Of a stretch of DNA of 11,150 nucleotides, positions 8,930 through 11,150 are shown piece by piece. Source of the DNA: Monoraphidium neglectum (Eukaryota; Chlorophyta; Chlorophyceae; Sphaeropleales; Selenastraceae); the NCBI RefSeq assembly GCF_000611645.1, contig NW_014012932.1:10600-21749 (forward strand), written 5' to 3'. Below the pieces are notes generated by a model. It saw only the letters and a program-made list of their open reading frames with translations. It was not told where the DNA came from and did no database searches. The position numbers were made by a program, and so were the translations under genes. Within the stretch, counting starts at the first letter, position 1. The number at the start of each line of letters is the position of its first letter.

Positions 8930-9712
8930 GCTGGCGCGTGTGCAGGGCGCAGCGGCAGCGGACTGGTTTGACATCTGGCAGGATGTTGTAGTACAGCAGG
9001 TGACCCGTTTAGTCAGCATTGATGTAGCCATCACCGTGACCGTTTGCATCTTCCCAAAGTCAACCCGATTGCTGGTGTAAGTGTCCCCCTTGGCTCCTCC
9101 ACAATCAGACAACGAGAAACGCACGCATGCGGTCGTACTCAAGAGTATGCCCGAGCGTGATCGGTCAGCTCCCAACCCAGACATGGCTATTTGGTGAAGC
9201 CAGTACTAGAGCAGCCACCAGGTAGCGCAGGATCTTGCTCGACTTCTCGGTGGAATCCAGGAGTGATGGCTCAAGCACTGCCTCGGAGCGCAGGCGTGAC
9301 AGGATTGGCCGCACATGGGCCTCAGGGCAAAGGCATGGCACCTGGAGCTTTGCCAACCCTCGCGACAGCCATAAAATCATATACAACAAGCACTTTGGCG
9401 CCGGCTTCGCGCCCCTGAAGCAACTCGGAAACAGGTGGCACCTGACTCTCAGACTCCGACGTCCGACGCCTGTGCGCCAGCTCGCCTGATCGCGCAGCGG
9501 CCAGCGTGAATTGCCTCAACTATGTCTCAGGAGCGTCCATGATCCTATGCAATGGTTCAAACCGTGTGTACATGTTTCCACGCCCGCGACCGTCACCAGT
9601 CTGCTATTGCAGTGTGAGCAGGGAAGTGTGTTCTTGCATGTTCTTCATTTTTGCAGCTCCGCTGCTCCCACCTTACCCAGAGGTCTGCATATCCTAACTC
9701 GACACAGTCACC
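8930..9712. other. Spacer between the UBAC2-like and PDH E1 beta genes
   Basis: The left part is the 3' UTR of the UBAC2-like gene up to the TGTAA at 9076-9080. The rest should contain the promoter and 5' UTR of the PDH E1 beta gene. A minus-strand frame at 9165-9389 reads somewhat like protein, but no start, acceptor or partner exons convince me. No tRNA or other RNA gene is visible. Confidence 0.5.
9076..9080 (+). terminator. TGTAA polyadenylation signal of the UBAC2-like gene
   Basis: First plus-strand TGTAA after the stop at 8929, giving a 3' UTR of roughly 165 bases. This fits the chlorophyte signal, and cleavage is expected 10-20 bases downstream. Confidence 0.55.
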
Positions 9713-10931
9713 ATGCAGACCATGCGCGTAAACTCAGGGCGGGCGCAGCTCGCCAGGCCTGCTGCGATCACTGGCAGGCCAGGTGCGCCATTGATGGGAG
9801 TTACGCACGAAAAGAGAAATCCTTGCGTTAAATCCTCCGAATAGCCGCTGATCGGGACCTCAGGGCAGACGGCGGGGACTAACGCTCATTTTTCAGCGCG
9901 GGGCATGCGAACTGCCAGCAGGCGGCAATTCGCCGGCCTTCTTGCTGTATGTGACACCTATATCGCGAACCTACATATGCATCCTCGCCTGGGTCCGCCC
10001 GCGCAACACCCTGGTTTGTCCTGCGTCGGCGCGCGCTCGCGCTGCTCCGCCGCCGCCCGGCCGATCGCCCCCGCAATTTCCCGCGCCCGCAGGCCGCGCC
10101 GCCCGCGTCGTGGTGGCGCGCTCCCAGAAGAAGGAGATCATGATGTGGGAGGCACTGCGCGAGGCGACGGACGAGGAGATGGAGCGGGACCCCACCGTCT
10201 GCGTCATGGGTGAGAGCGGCAGCGGCCCTCCCCAACGGACTGGGGGTGGGCCCGGGCCGCAGAGCCGCGGCCGCAACTGTCGGTGCACTTGATCGGCACG
10301 TAGGACAGAAGACTTGAGTTTGAAGGCGGTCCAGGCGTTCTGCGCCAAACGGCGGCGCCGCATCAGAGCCGTGCTGCAGCATGCGAGCCGTGCCGAGCGC
10401 CGCCGCGCCCCGACCGCGCGTCGGCCCCACCCTCCCCTGCGTGCAGGCGAGGACGTGGGTCACTACGGCGGCAGCTACAAGGTCACTTACGGGCTCTACA
10501 AGAAGTACGGGGACATGCGCGTGCTGGACACCCCCATCTGCGGTGAGTGTGGTTGGGGGTTGGGGCTGTGCGCGGGCCGGCATGAGGAGTGCATCGGGGG
10601 GCGCAGCTTGTGGATGGGGCAGCTGCCAAAGGCGAGATGCGGTTGGGCGCAGCCCTCGTCAGCCAATCGCTGCATGACGTCCGCCGACCCTCTGGCTCGG
10701 CGTTTTTTGGGTCGCACAACACCACCTCTGCAACCCCACGCCTGTGCGGCCCCTGTGCCCATCGCGGCACGCCCCGCAGAGAACGGTTTCATGGGCATGG
10801 GCGTGGGCGCGGCCATGACGGGGCTGCGCCCCATTGTTGAGGGCATGAACATGGGCTTCCTGCTGCTGGCCTTCAACCAAATCTCCAACAACTGCGGCAT
10901 GCTGCATTACACATCGGGCGGCCAGTTCAAG
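9713..10931 (+). CDS. PDHB: Plastid pyruvate dehydrogenase E1 beta subunit, N-terminal part
   Basis: This subunit pairs with E1 alpha in the plastid pyruvate dehydrogenase complex, which decarboxylates pyruvate with thiamine diphosphate and feeds acetyl-CoA into fatty acid synthesis. Visible exons are 9713-9782, 10093-10209, 10447-10542 and 10780-10931, all in phase. They give 145 residues; the gene continues past the window through a donor at 10932. Residues 1 to about 33 look like a transit peptide ([18 protein letters not shown]; the ATG context is caccATGC). Hallmarks follow: [57 protein letters not shown] and [18 protein letters not shown], then [19 protein letters not shown]95, in TPICENGF, is the conserved Glu that contacts the thiamine diphosphate ring in E1 beta subunits. 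The [14 protein letters not shown] and [15 protein letters not shown] stretches are typical of the plastid rather than the mitochondrial enzyme. The first exon rests on splice phase and composition, the others on strong similarity. Confidence 0.93.
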
Positions 10932-11150
10932 GTGGGGGGGTGCGGGGCGGCGGGGGAGCGCGTGCGCGCGCGCGCGTGGATGACCGTCTCATCACGCCCA
11001 TGGGGGACGGCGCCTGGCTGGCGGCAGGGTGCGTTGCGCCCTTGTTCCCTGGCGCACGGGGCTTCGGGCGGTGCTTGGGGCATGCAATGACATCGCAGCC
11101 TTCGCGGCCAGCCCGCCACAATCCGCAAAACCCACAACCCCCCCCCCCCC
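10932..11150 (+). other. Start of intron 4 of the PDH E1 beta gene, running off the window
   Basis: A donor GTGGGG follows AAG at 10931. The remaining 219 bases show no continuation of the conserved E1 beta sequence (a PVVxRGPGG-like block is expected next). The stretch contains an alternating CG tract near 10960-10977. The last 13 bases are all C, which could be a polypyrimidine tract before the next acceptor or the edge of a sequencing gap. Confidence 0.65.

Noticed and set aside
8122..9184. Long minus-strand frames opposite the UBAC2-like exons
   Set aside because: They are shadows of the GC-rich coding strand; the plus-strand product has clear rhomboid-like and UBA features.
10960..10977. 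Alternating CG tract
   Set aside because: Simple sequence within an intron; no sign of function beyond possible Z-DNA tendency.
11138..11150. Run of 13 C at the window end
   Set aside because: It cannot be told apart from a polypyrimidine tract or a gap edge, so I did not score it as a finding.
1..11150. tRNA, rRNA, CRISPR arrays, transposons, viral genes
   Set aside because: I looked for T-loop motifs, spaced repeats, transposase or integrase motifs and terminal repeats and saw none that hold up.

Overview
This window looks like nuclear DNA of a green alga. The genes are GC-rich and split by many short introns, and third codon positions are mostly G or C. N-termini look like chloroplast transit peptides, and TGTAA, the usual chlorophyte polyadenylation signal, lies after two of the genes. 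A Chlorella/Auxenochlorella/Coccomyxa-type trebouxiophyte is my best guess, but that is inference. I built five gene models by hand from protein similarity, splice consensus and phase. They contain 16 complete introns: 15 are GT-AG and one appears to be GC-AG.

Layout: (1) 38-1051, plus strand, the 3' part of a gene for an unrecognised protein with one C-terminal membrane segment. (2) 2480-4273, minus strand, a complete five-exon gene for a CPP1/CDF1 (DUF3353) J-like membrane protein, the plastid chaperone-like protein of protochlorophyllide oxidoreductase. (3) 5740-7222, minus strand, a five-exon gene for a 111-residue protein with a transit peptide and one membrane segment, which I could not assign to a family. 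(4) 7481-8929, plus strand, a complete four-exon gene for a UBAC2-like rhomboid pseudoprotease with a C-terminal UBA domain, expected in the ER. (5) 9713 to beyond the window end, plus strand, the first four exons of the plastid pyruvate dehydrogenase E1 beta subunit.

Genes 1 and 2 converge across a 1.43 kb gap. Genes 2 and 3 lie in tandem on the minus strand. Genes 3 and 4 diverge from a 258 bp shared upstream region, and genes 4 and 5 lie in tandem on the plus strand. There is no operon. Three genes point to the plastid (CPP1, the small membrane protein, PDH E1 beta) and gene 1 may as well, but they serve different processes: chlorophyll synthesis and import, an unknown membrane role, and acetyl-CoA supply for fatty acid synthesis. 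I see no mobile element, CRISPR array, tRNA or rRNA gene. The most useful targets are the two unassigned membrane proteins, the stop-free terminal intron of gene 3, and the GC-AG intron of the CPP1 gene.
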